Assembly: GCA_936440205.1 (NCBI GenBank)
Contig: OW387150.1
Location: 14,358,152 to 14,422,151, forward strand
From: Lepidonotus clava
Taxonomy: Eukaryota; Annelida; Polychaeta; Phyllodocida; Polynoidae
DNA: 64,000 bases
Reading direction: 5' to 3'
Part shown: piece by piece, positions 36,041 to 46,467 of the stretch
Layout of the letters: every line of letters starts with the position of its first letter
How positions within the stretch are numbered: position 1 is the first letter of the stretch
Notes under the pieces: generated by a model
What the model was told of the DNA's origin: nothing
Database searches by the model: none
Seen by the model: the letters and a program-made list of their open reading frames with translations, nothing else
Translations under genes and position numbers: made by a program

Positions 36041-37562
36041 ATGGCGACCGCGCAGAAAACCCGGTAGGTGAATCAGATAACTTGCCTATAATTTGATAAG
36101 ATAACATGCCTATATAGAGAAGTAGTGTTTTTTCAGGCTTTGCGGGAGAATGACTTGGGGGTTACACTTCCATATAATTATAGAGTGTTTGTTAACAAAT
36201 GTATAATTGTGTGGATAATAGCTGTTACGTTTGGTAGATATTTTCCATTTTTTTTCGTTTTCTCCCCATACACGTAGATAACCAATTCCAGACACTTAAA
36301 GGTTGTTTTTTTTGGCTCATTCAAGCAACCATGTGCGGTCGGAGGAGGAAGAGGAATCCCAGGCATGGACACCGCGTGAGGAGAAAAATATTGAAGAGGA
36401 GGAAACGATCTGGACGGAACCCGAATGGACCGAGTGCGCGCCCCTGTTCACCCCTAAGTAGGTTTAAATTGTTCAACACTGTTGCAATTGATGGACAGGG
36501 ATGGAAGAGAAGCATGGAAAGAAAATTATTAACTTACTATCTGGTAGGATGAGTATCGTCATGCCAAATAATGCACACTGTCTAAAACCCGACGACGGAC
36601 TCGCGGTCGGACATAGTTGTGGTCGCTCGAATTCATGTAACATGCTGAAACAACAGGCTCTTTTTTGGACATTTTAAAAATTGCAAATTTGTCAGACTGG
36701 CACAATAACATGAAATAGAGATTGGATGAGAAAAATTGAGATGCCGATGATTTGGTAGTTTCGACCACCTATGTTGAAATGATGGACGGTGTGATGATTT
36801 TTGAAATTTTTTCCAGGACGCACGACCAACAACAGCTCCCGGACGGCCCATCAGAGTGGACGTGCGTCTACTGTTCGGAGGATCCGACCCAGGTTGGTAC
36901 ATTTGTATTTACACGATGAAGCTAAGTGGGAAATAAAACATGTAAGCGTATGAAGGGAAATATGTATAAACAAAACAAAATGATGAGTGGGGCGATTTCA
37001 CGAGTACAATTGTTCTGAAATTTGCCAATATTACGAGGGACACGCTGGTATGTAGTAAGTGCAAAATTGACTTTTGCACATTTAACTATAACCACACAAT
37101 TTTTTTCAGGAGCAGGAGGAGTACTTAACGGACCAAAGGTGGAAGGCGATGGAAACGTTTGCCGAAGACCAACACGCCACACAACCGCAGGCCATATTCT
37201 TGGATGGCAACTACAGGTACGCCGGGTTTTTTTTTCATAATAAATAATATTATATAGCGACAATGATTTTCGATGATGCTACTAGGCAAAAAATAACGAG
37301 GGCATAGAATCTTGATGTTGACGTTGGAGTGAACGCCGAATTTCGTACGGTTACTAAAAATTGTGATTGATGATGGTCCGATTAGTTCGTGCACACAATT
37401 TAAAAAAATGTGTATTTAAACATGCCTCCGTAATATTTCAGAATGTACTTGGTCTGCAACTACTGCGGCCGGTGCTACCACGCCGACTGTGAGGGGGGCG
37501 AGCCTGCCAGCATCATGTGCTCCGAGGTGTTGTGCGAGTGGTGCGCCGAGGATAAAGATTAA
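36041..37562 (+). CDS. Small PHD-finger protein, five exons
   Basis: Exons 36041-36063, 36326-36457, 36817-36892, 37110-37216 and 37442-37562 join at GT-AG junctions in phase to give 152 residues. The N-terminal half is very acidic (a run of Glu followed by Trp-containing repeats). The C-terminal half carries zinc ligands in PHD order: CVYC, then CNYC, then HADC, then a late CEWC. The spacing between the first two pairs (about 45 residues) is longer than usual. PHD fingers read histone tails, often methylated H3K4, so a targeting or chromatin role is possible; this is inference. AATAAA follows the stop at about 37574. The gene is last in the element and co-directional with the transposase. 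The acidic exon reads sensibly only in the spliced frame, which supports the model. Confidence 0.7.
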
Positions 37563-38058
37563 TAGAATCGATTCAGCAATAAAATAGTACACTAGATTTT
37601 AACTACACTTTGTGTCAAATGTCCTTTTATTTTTGTTTTTATACAGTAACACTAGCTATAGGTTAGAATTTACCTTAAATCACAGCTTCACGCTAAACTA
37701 TGTTTTTTGTGTGTACCTGGCAGTCTACGGCCGATCGTACAGAGTATATTGAACAGATAATGTGAGTCATAATATATGTTTCATCTAAATTTACAAATAT
37801 ACTAGATCAGAGTGAAACACAGTCTTTTAATGCCTACTAACTTCTAAGTACAGTGAGAGTAGAACACTGGTAAAGCGCGGCCATCAAATACAACCCACAT
37901 TCCCCGTATAGGTCTAGAGGCATAGAAACTTTGCTAAATCTGAGGGGTTCCAGAGACCCCCTAATTTGGATAATTCCCTTTATTGGTAGTTTTAATTGCG
38001 TAAAATTTGAGAAATCGGAGGGGGGTCAACCGAACATGGGGACCCCCCCCCCCCCCCC
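37265..38058 (+). repeat. Subterminal segment, first copy
   Basis: 37265-37313 and 37705-38058 recur nearly identically at 40626-40674 and 40686-41036. The part between (37314-37704, including the end of the PHD gene) is absent from the second copy. The first copy ends in a C-tract. Confidence 0.85.
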
Positions 38059-40625
38059 CCCTTCAATACATTCTGCTACAGACTGCAGGCTTTAAGCCGG
38101 ATGGCAGGTGCACACCCCTGTAACGACCAACAGAGAGCTCCTCTCAGACTGGGGCAAATTAAACTCATGGGGCAAACTGCGACACAGCTCAGAATCCGTC
38201 CCAATCATCGGTTGAGACCGGGGTTTACTTACGCAGTGCAACGGGGCGTGGTGGGGCGTGGCCCGGTAAGGGTTACACCGTCAGGCGGTCTCTGGGTCGG
38301 GCACCCGGGTCGGACCCTGGAGATTAATCCTCCATCACGCAGGGCTCTCTCCCTCACTCCCTCCCAGTCTATCCCGACAGATTACTAGTTTTAGCGGGGC
38401 AGGAGCCTTGATTTGTGAAGACGTGGAGAAATGGCAATGTTTGACCCCATCGTAAGGCCCGTGGAGGAACCTACCCGTCGGAAAATCAATCACCTGCAGC
38501 ATCAAGTCGGCGGTAAAATGGATAAGTCATTTCACCGGCGACCTGATGTGTTTTCTCTGCACGGGTTCGAATCCTGTAAATGCCTGGGTAAACTTGACGT
38601 ATCGTCCGTCATACGGCAATACGCCTTTTTTCTGTTCATAATTTTAAAGTGTCATTATTATTGTACTATTTTATATCAATATTATCTAATTCACGAATAT
38701 GTCTTGGTAGGGAAAACCAGTGTTTAGCACCCCTGTAATAAGCTAAGGGGATTTCCAGAGATGAAAGTGGTCCATGAGAAAAAAAAAGTGTAAATTCATC
38801 CTCGAAGAATTGCATGCATTTACGGGAGGGTCGAGTATTAACATATTATTATTTGTTTAATTCTCCGAATTTTGTATTTATCTTAATTATTGCTCATTTT
38901 TGACTTTAAACATATCAATTTGTTCACAATTATGTTAAAGAATGTTTTCCGTAGAAAAAATCCTACTTTGATTTATGATTTCAGACTTTTCTATCATCAC
39001 TGTCGGAATAATTTAATGCTCCACAGGACAGAGACCACATGCTGTGTCTATCGCCCAACCCCCGTTCTTCCCCCACATCACATAACCATCTGCAGCTGGT
39101 CACCAGACACCCCTGACCACAGGGCTACCCATGACGGGGATAAGACTACAAATTCAGAATATAAAACTATAAATATTTCATATGGAAAAAAAAACAAAAT
39201 ACGTACATTTTCCTTGGTGTTAGGACTAAGAATGAACAATATATACAAATGCTCAGTACATTCTGATGTGAAATTAGTTTCTGAAATTAAAGTGTGAACA
39301 AAATGTTGCATAAATTTATATTTGCAATTCCAATGGGACTCCCCATATGAATCCGATCCTCCACTTTCTCCTTTTCCACTTCATACTGGGAAGGGGGCCC
39401 TTTCAAGGATACTACCCACTGCCAAACTACCGCCCGCCCCTTCTTTTTCTCACCGATCCCTCCTAAATTCTAGTTGACCACGTGCACCTCTTGTTTATGG
39501 CCCTAGACCCTTAAATTCGAGACGGCGACATGGCCCTTTTTGGGCTTAGTGACATGGGACAGGGCTAATTCTTAAATTCGACAGGGCGACATGGATGTTT
39601 CTTAAAATTGACATGCGACATTGGGACCCCCCCCATCAAGGGCCCCTTGTTTGTCAGGGAAGACTCACATCACCGCCCCCAAAATTCTGGTTCTGTACAT
39701 GTCAGTACCAGGAAATATGCCTAAATACCCCAAACTGCTTAATCTAATAATACTGGGTATGCAGAAGGTTTAATTCAGTTTGGCAGGTATCCAAGTCTAT
39801 CAATACTAGACTTTATCTCTTGATGGCTCCTGGTTGATATGTTTAGATCCATACAGTCAATTTCACTAAGCTACGATCTGTTCATACCGGTGGGTATTTG
39901 GATGGTCCCTAGCCCGGGTAAGTTAAGCAACATTGAGACCGGTTGTTACTTGGATGGTGGCCTGCCCGTGTTCGAATCCCCATTTGAATACATTTTTTTC
40001 GTTCATGGTCGTCCTGGTTTCAATTTAATCCACCAGGTGTCGCTGGAGGAAAGATCAGTCTACACTATCACTCTGCCACCTCGACGCTCGCTAACTGCGA
40101 ATCATGGATGACGATTCTGGCGCGGAGGGGTCATTCGCCGCAGATTGTCTACACTATACTAGAAGTAGGATGCGGTGTATTGCATCAGTCCTGTGGTTCG
40201 GATATAAAAGGCCTCTATCGGCCACAACCGTCCGGCGAGCCGTGACGCTGGGCCACTAATGAATTATTCGAGCCCCTCGTGGGTTCGACCCCCACTAGAT
40301 TCGTTAGGCCCGGCCTAACAAAACGATTGTCGTTTCCCCAGCGTCAACATGACACTCGCCACTTTTGTGAGTTTTTACTATAATATGTATTGAAACCAGA
40401 TATATATATACGTTGATAAGTTTGAGACATAAATCTGTACGATTCAAAACATGTCAATATCCCACCCCCCCGCTTTCCTCCATTAATTACACTTAGGCCT
40501 ACAGAATACCTTTGGATACAGGTTGTCAGATTAACTGTGAGAGGAAAGCGCATTAATGGAATTAACACGTTGAAGCTGGAAAGGGGGGATTGTTTTGTTA
40601 AAGCTGCAACTACTGCAATGGAATA
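38059..40625. other. Block bracketed by the duplicated subterminal segment
   Basis: No gene seen. 38508-38582 is a tRNA-Arg-like stretch (AATGGATAAGTC, then GGTTCGAATCC with a pairing T-stem), probably a tRNA-derived remnant. 39860-40045 is a 5S-type SINE. 40244-40345 begins GACGCTGGG and ends CCCAGCGTC. It encloses the tRNA-like GGGTTCGACCCCC and the palindrome TTAGGCCCGGCCTAA, so it could fold into a long hairpin. Confidence 0.5.
39860..40045 (+). mobile_element. 5S rRNA-derived SINE copy
   Basis: The head contains AAGTTAAGCAACATTG and GTTACTTGGATGG. These correspond to the internal promoter boxes of animal 5S rRNA, in the correct order and spacing. A B-box-like GTTCGAATCCCC and a T-rich tail follow. 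Only part of 5S is present, so it is a SINE, not an rRNA gene. Ends are approximate. Confidence 0.65.
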
Positions 40626-41036
40626 GATTTTCGATGATGCTACTAGGCAAAAAATAACGAGGGCATAGAATCTTATATGTGTACCTTTTGTGTGTACCTG
40701 GCAGTCTACGGCCGATCGTACAGAGTATATTGAACAGATAATGTGAGTCATAATATATGTTTCATCTAAATTTACAAATATACTAGATCAGAGTGAAACA
40801 CAGTCTTTTAATGCCTACTAACTTCTAAGTACAGTGAGAGTAGAACACTGGTAAAGCGCGGCCATCAAATACAACCCACATTCCCCGTATAGGTCTATAG
40901 GCATAGAAACTTTGCTAAATCTGAGGGGTTCCAGAGACCCCCTAATTTGGATAATTCCCTTTATTGGTAGTTTAATTGCGTAAAATTTGAGAAATCGGAG
41001 GGGGGTCAACCGAACATGGGGACCCCCCCCCCCCCA
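40626..41036 (+). repeat. Subterminal segment, second copy
   Basis: A shorter copy of 37265-38058. It leads through a G/C-tract directly into the right inverted repeat, so this is the original right-end context of the element. Confidence 0.85.
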
Positions 41037-41062
41037 CTCCCGCCCTGAGGGGGGGGGGGGGC

Positions 41063-41423
41063 GGGGGGGAACTGGATACGCCACTGCTGGCAATTATATT
41101 GGTGCCTGAATGGAGTGTGGGTACGTTAAGACGCCGAGAAGGTTGGGCGTGTGAAGAGAACTATGAGCGGATGGGACTATTGTGACACAATATAGTTAAC
41201 ACCCCCTGACTTACACTTATATACACGCCAGAAGGGCAAGGGAAACTTTGAGGTGGGCGCAAAAGTATTACCTAACACGCCCACTGCTATGGGTGGTATA
41301 ATGATACTATGATTTTTCAGGGATAATCGTGGAGTAAGACTTACACTCCTTGACACGTTTTAGAGGAAGTGGTTTCAGACAAGCCCGAGCCTGTCGAATG
41401 TATGAGTTCAAATTCTTCCCGTG
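41063..41423 (-). repeat. Right terminal inverted repeat, 361 bp
   Basis: Inverted copy of 17533-17893, ending CCCGTG and followed by the target duplication CAC (41424-41426). Similarity stops exactly there. Confidence 0.9.
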
Positions 41424-41426
41424 CAC

Positions 41427-42840
41427 GTGTATCACTTTCTACACTACATCCATCACATACTTTAGAAGCGAAGTCTGCATGCTTTTTCCCATTCTTCAAT
41501 CTGAAAGGCCCAATAGACTTCAATTGCTTATATCTGTAGAAAAAATAAATGCAAAAAATAGCCTTATATTTATTTATTTTCATCGCTACTGGTAAAATAT
41601 TAAGCTAACCGAACGGAATCCAAGCTACCCTAGATAAAAAGAAATATGCTGATGCAAACATCTCATCCTGATATCTTTGTTCTGTCCAGAAAACCGAGAC
41701 ATAAACTGGAAGAAATCCATCTGTACTCTTTTTTTTTTTTTATACAAATCTGGTAACTAATTCCTATTATTCTCAAAAAGTATGTTTTTTTTCTTTCAGA
41801 AACGCATCACAATTCATTTTATGGTTAGATCTATCATATTTAAAACGATATATTTGAGACTGCTTAATGTTCACATTAAGAACAAAGTGACGAGAGGGGG
41901 GCAGTATCTTTCTCAATATGAAATATGAATACACCATATGAATGAGAACTGATCGTTTCTGCAAGTTATACCCCCACTAAAAACCCGAAAGAATGCTTCA
42001 ATCTGACACTAAGACATAGTCATAGATTTACTACAAAGTGGCGAAATGTCCACCTGGAAATTAACTCAAGTTCTCTGCAAAAAGTGTCCTTGATCTGGAG
42101 AATCTGACATGGTAGGGGTATCATCTCCAGACATGCTGGTGATCAAAGACCCTGGAGTTTTTCCTCCTTAGCCTGAGGGGTATCGGCCAAACACTTAACA
42201 GGATGAGGAGGCTCTTTTTTTAGATGGATTCTGTATCAGTTTACTGACAGAAGTTTACTATGGAGGTAAATTCTACCCCACTTGAGTTATAGATGGCGTC
42301 ATATAGCCACGTCATCATTTTATTATTGAGTGTTTTTGAATATGTACAGCAGTTGCGGATTTACAGAGGAATGTTCTTTTACTTGAAAAAAAAAACACCC
42401 AAAAAAACTGTGACATTTCATTAAACATTAAATAAGATAAACCCAGACACCATATTCAGTCACTGATATAACGTAAACAAATCTTGATATATTTTCAGAA
42501 ATTCCTAAGAAGCCACATGAAACGCTATGGGCCTCTATCTCAAATGAAGGAGTCAGCAAAATTCTAAGAAAAATACGGTTGTAGAATCAAATTAGTAAAA
42601 ACTGCAGACAACATGGAACTTCTCAATCATTTTTATTTTACGCGCCATATTGGTTTGCGAACAAACTGTAACTAATGGGCAAATGAATGGGAAACAAAGT
42701 TATTCTCCCCTGTTTGGTAATTCACTGAAGCCAGTGTATTATTTGGAAATTGATGGGTAGCCTGTGGGTACTGAATCAGAGTAATATGGACATGTGGTAG
42801 GGTTATGATACAAAGCGGTGCGGCGAGTGTTTACATTGCT
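41427..42840. other. Non-coding, nothing recognised
   Basis: Right flank of the giant transposon. AT-rich, with short poly-A and poly-T runs and no recognised gene. Confidence 0.45.
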
Positions 42841-44240
42841 TGTTAGCCCGTTTTCATGTAACACCATTCATCGGCCGTTTTACAGCCCAAACAATCTGCA
42901 CGCTGCGTTAACTTTGACGCCGACCGGGAGTTGGGCCGGGCCCCGCCGGGAGTAGGCCGGTCGGGGACGGGCGGGGGAGGCCGGGGTGGAGGCGGGGGGA
43001 GGCCGGGAGGCCGCGGCCCCCGGGAGACGGGCCGGCCGACCACCCCTACCGCTCACCGGGGAAACACTTAATTGATTCCCGGCTTTGTCGGCGATGAATC
43101 CTATCTGGCGCCGTCCAGCAGCAGTGCTCAGCGGCCCCGTGCCTCCAGTAGCCTCATCCCTCTCCGTCCTGACTCACTCCCTCCCCCATCACCCCCGCCT
43201 CCTCCCGCCCGACGCGTCGCCCAATTGTGCCTTGATTTCCGCGGTGTAATTATCGCCGCCCCTTTGATCTCCGGCCGCATCTCGCGCCGCGTCGCTATCA
43301 TGTCCATTTCAGCCGCGCGCGTCGCTGCCGCCCCTGAAATGGACATCGCGACGGGGTCGCCTTATCGCGTCCACGGGTCGCGCGCGGCGTCCCCACCGAC
43401 GCCCGCAACTTATTAGCTTTTTTTATATTTTCTGTCGGGGCTTTGCGTCAATTCCCCGTCGCCAATTTGGGCTAAATAGAGACAGATTATCAATCATTGC
43501 GGCGCGCCATTGACGCATGTTCATTTGGCTGAAATGTCCCTCTATTGAAACCTACACCGGGGGTTATCGCGCGTCGCCCCGCCCGCTCGCAGCCTATTAG
43601 CGCCGGCTCGCCGCCACCACTCACCGGGGGACGGGCGGCGGTTGTAGCGCTCCCGGGAGCGCTCCTCTACATTATTTAATCAGTAATTACCATTGGTAAT
43701 TATTATAAAAACGCGCGCGCCCGCCCCTCCATCACTTTGCGCCGATTAACGCTACGCTCTGTTCATCTCCACCCTAATTACTGTCATAAAGAGAAATCAT
43801 TCGCGGCCGCCATTGTCGCGGCGCGCGTTTCGTCGCTAGGCGCGGCTGCTGGGGGTTGCTCACTAATCGCCGGCGATTAGGATTAACCATACATCGCTTT
43901 GTTTACTCTCAGCTGTGATTAAGCCAATCGCCGCCGCGGTCGACGACAATAAAATCAGCACTCGCAGCCTCAATTAGGCCTCTCCGTATAATTCAATTAC
44001 AGGCTGAAAACCCCTGGTCGCCGACGTTTCCCTCCGTCGCGACCAACAAAGACCATTTCCGACCGCGACATATGCAAACTGGCGAATGGCGCATCGCCGA
44101 CGTGTTGTGATAGGCGCCTAATTAGCCAAGATCGCCAGGTTAACGACGGGGTGGCGAGGGTTAGTGATCAGCTCGCGTCTGTTCCGTTCCCATAGCGGCA
44201 GTGCGAATTAACCATTGAACTGTAACCTTATCTGACTTGA
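42840..44240. promoter_or_regulatory. CpG-rich block about 9-10 kb upstream of engrailed
   Basis: High GC with many CpG dinucleotides. Contains repeated homeodomain-type TAATTA and CAATCA motifs and paired TGTCCATTTCAG / CTGAAATGGACA sites. No open frame resembles a protein. The composition and position suggest a regulatory region of the engrailed locus (inference). Confidence 0.45.
43684..43702. promoter_or_regulatory. TAATTACC inverted pair
   Basis: TAATTACC and GGTAATTA face each other across ATT. TAATTA is the core site of Engrailed-class and related homeodomains, so a dimeric homeodomain site is possible. Confidence 0.4.
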
Positions 44241-45035
44241 GAGACGTCGTCGCGCCGCCCGGTAGTTCGCCGCCAAAGGCGCTTTGGTCGCATCTGCGTC
44301 CGAAGCGTGTTTCTTTGATTCAACATATGGCTAAACGTGTTGAACAGTTTAATGTAAAACACATCCTGCATTCTGTCTTCTCTGATGGAAAAGATTGCCC
44401 ACGTATTCTAATTTGTTTAGTATTGAGAGAATAAATGTATTTTTCTATTTGAAATCTCAGACCCGAAGATTATGTACCCTGCTCATAAGGTGGTGAAGAA
44501 AGGCAGAGAAATATTACAAAGAAACCTATAGTATATTCAATAGAAATGATATGGATAAATGGGATTTCAAAATTCCCGATGCGCCACTTCTTATATGTAT
44601 AACGAAATAGCAGCTGCATATCCTGCTAACACACTGTTTATTTAAAATTACCGGATCGATAGTATTACATAAATATTGAAACTATTTAAAGACTATTTTA
44701 ATTCTTCTCTGAAGGTCCAATATGGGACAGAACCGAGGCTGTCAGCATCCGTTATAGCCATCATCCCGTAACGCCGTCCTCCCTGATAATAGAGATTAAA
44801 TCTGACGTTAAATATTGGTCGGTGAGTGTCTGTGTTTTAGCCGCTAACAATATGAGCAGCTCCCTCGTTACCCATCAACTCATTCTGCTCATCTAATTGT
44901 GGCCCTCTCCACTCAGCAATCCCCCACTCCTCTCTTCTCTCCCCTCCCACTCCCACTCCCCTCATCTCCATCCCCTCTCCCCATCCCCCCCCCCCCACAC
45001 TCCCGATCGTCGGCGGACGCTGCGGGGTTCTCCAC
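44241..45035. other. Non-coding, CT-rich at the right
   Basis: No gene recognised. 44900-45000 is a pyrimidine-rich low-complexity tract. Confidence 0.45.
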
Positions 45036-45044
45036 TTCGTTTCC

Positions 45045-45100
45045 GAGTCGTTTCCGGTTCGCGCATGCGCCCTGCGGCTGGCGGTTGCTAGGTGACTGAG
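45045..45100 (+). promoter_or_regulatory. Candidate promoter with NRF1 and X-box sites
   Basis: An NRF1-type GCGCATGCGC (45061-45070), an ETS-like TTTCCGG just before it and an RFX X-box-like GTTGCTAGGTGAC (45084-45096) lie within 50 bp. This trio is typical of widely expressed or ciliary gene promoters. No exon could be attached. Confidence 0.3.
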
Positions 45101-45130
45101 AGTGGAGATCCTGTGTTTGTCAAATGAGAG

Positions 45131-45420
45131 CCGCTCAACAGTGGAGAGTTAGATGTGGGGATTAGCAGCTCAACAGTGGAGAGTTAGATGTGGGGGCTAG
45201 CAGCTCAACAGTGGAGAGTTAGATGTGGGGGCTAGCAGCTCAACAGTGGAGAGTTAGATGTGGGGGCTAGCAGCTCAACAGTTCAATGTTAGATGTGGGG
45301 GTGAAATGAGAACAGATTGACAGCACTAGGGTAGAGTTAGATGTGGGCATCAAATGAGAGCAGCTCAAAGGGTGTGGGGTCAAATAAGCGCAGTTCAACA
45401 GTGAAGAGTTAGATGTAGGG
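45131..45420 (+). repeat. 35-bp minisatellite
   Basis: The unit AGCTCAACAGTGGAGAGTTAGATGTGGGGGCTAGC is near-perfect four to five times and then decays. It immediately follows the candidate promoter at 45045-45100. Confidence 0.85.
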
Positions 45421-46463
45421 TTTGTGGGGTTTTACTGATCACTGCCTGTTGATCTGGACTTAATCTTCCAGTTAACATTGCATTCCCTCAATTGTTTATT
45501 TTCTCCCTTTTGGTGGGCAATGTAACCAGCAAATAGCACAAATTCCCTTTTGATAAACTGTCGGCAGAGGCTGCCTGAGTTACGTATGCAATATCCCTAA
45601 TGTGATCAGAGGTACACAAGTAAATACATTTCTAAATTCAATTCACTAAATCCCAGATTAAACAGTATAGTGGTAGATATGAATTAAAAAAAAATTAGGC
45701 CTGAGATTCTGCACAATGCATGCAGTGCTTGACTAACACTGTTGGTGTTTCCAACTGAAATGAAATTATTTGGAACTTTTGTCTTTTTGTGGTTGCGATG
45801 TTTAATCAGAATTAATTATAAGCGAATCCCTAGTATATTATTGCGAACGATATATATGATAACCAATATAACTGTTACGAGAATCAAACAAAGTCGGCGG
45901 CCACTAGTGTTACAATGTTCCGACCAAATTGAGGGAGTGATGAGCAGGGTATTGAGGCTGAAGATGTGCTCAGAGTTTGTAGTGACAAACTCCCCACCCA
46001 CTCTCCCCCCACCCCCCACCACCCCCTCCATCCCCTCCCCTCCCATCACGTTACCACTCTAATCTGCCTCTCGACCAGCCTCACAAATTGAAAATGACAT
46101 AAGCCTGACGGGCGCGCGGTGCATGACGGGCAGATAAATCATTTTCCTCCAGCATGTAGATTTGTGAAATGGACACGGGACGTGTTTGACGGGCGTCTCG
46201 CTAGGGGGCGGCTTTTAGTGCTGCCCCCTACAGGGCGGATGCGGCGCCAGATCATTTCCTCATTTGGCGACGATCGGCGAGTCTGTCGGTACGGGGGGTG
46301 GGGTGGGGGTGGGGGGAGTGATTGGAACAGGGGTGGTCTCTGATGTTGACTTGTGTCCCGAGCAGATACCTACCCGCTCCAGAATATGGGAGGGTTTTAG
46401 ATAAATCTGTAGGGATGATCTAAGTTTGGTAGACAAAAATGGCATTATGGCCAATCTTTTAAT
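45421..46463. other. Non-coding
   Basis: Nothing coding recognised. 46000-46060 is a CT-rich tract, and 46090-46260 is CpG-rich and holds another GAAATGGACA (46165-46174). Confidence 0.45.
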
Positions 46464-46467
46464 TTAA

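Larger units (their letters stand above)
17533..41423 (+). mobile_element. Giant envelope-bearing CACTA/EnSpm-type DNA transposon
   Basis: A 23,891-bp element bounded by 361-bp inverted repeats starting CACGGGAAG, with the 3-bp duplication CAC outside both ends (17530-17532 and 41424-41426). A 3-bp duplication is what CACTA/EnSpm elements make, and the element encodes a tnp2-type transposase (31101-35184). The other five genes are a fusion envelope (20984-22846), membrane protein A (23262-23873, minus), a tnpA-like protein (24573-28227), membrane protein B (29436-30266, minus) and a PHD-finger protein (36041-37562). The element looks whole: all six genes read through by ordinary frames or GT-AG splicing. 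The inverted repeats differ at roughly eight places by eye, suggesting a fairly young copy. No capsid, polymerase, packaging ATPase or integrase was seen, so it is not a Polinton. Confidence 0.85.

Noticed and set aside
38508-38582. tRNA-Arg gene
   Set aside because: The T-arm pairs but the acceptor and anticodon stems are not convincing.
39905-39960. 5S rRNA gene
   Set aside because: Only the internal promoter region matches and the rest of 5S is missing; a SINE head.
17870-41086. hAT element bounded by the inner CAGTGGCG motifs
   Set aside because: The inverted similarity continues 340 bp outside these motifs and no 8-bp duplication flanks them, so they are internal to the longer repeats.
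17533-41423. Polinton/Maverick element
   Set aside because: Long inverted repeats and virus-like cargo suggest it, but I see no DNA polymerase B, integrase, packaging ATPase, protease or capsid gene. The target duplication is 3 bp rather than 6, and the transposase is tnp2-type.
43072-43416. Ala/Ser/Pro/Arg-rich frame in the CpG-rich block
   Set aside because: Composition-driven frame in CpG-dense DNA without a domain or splice context.
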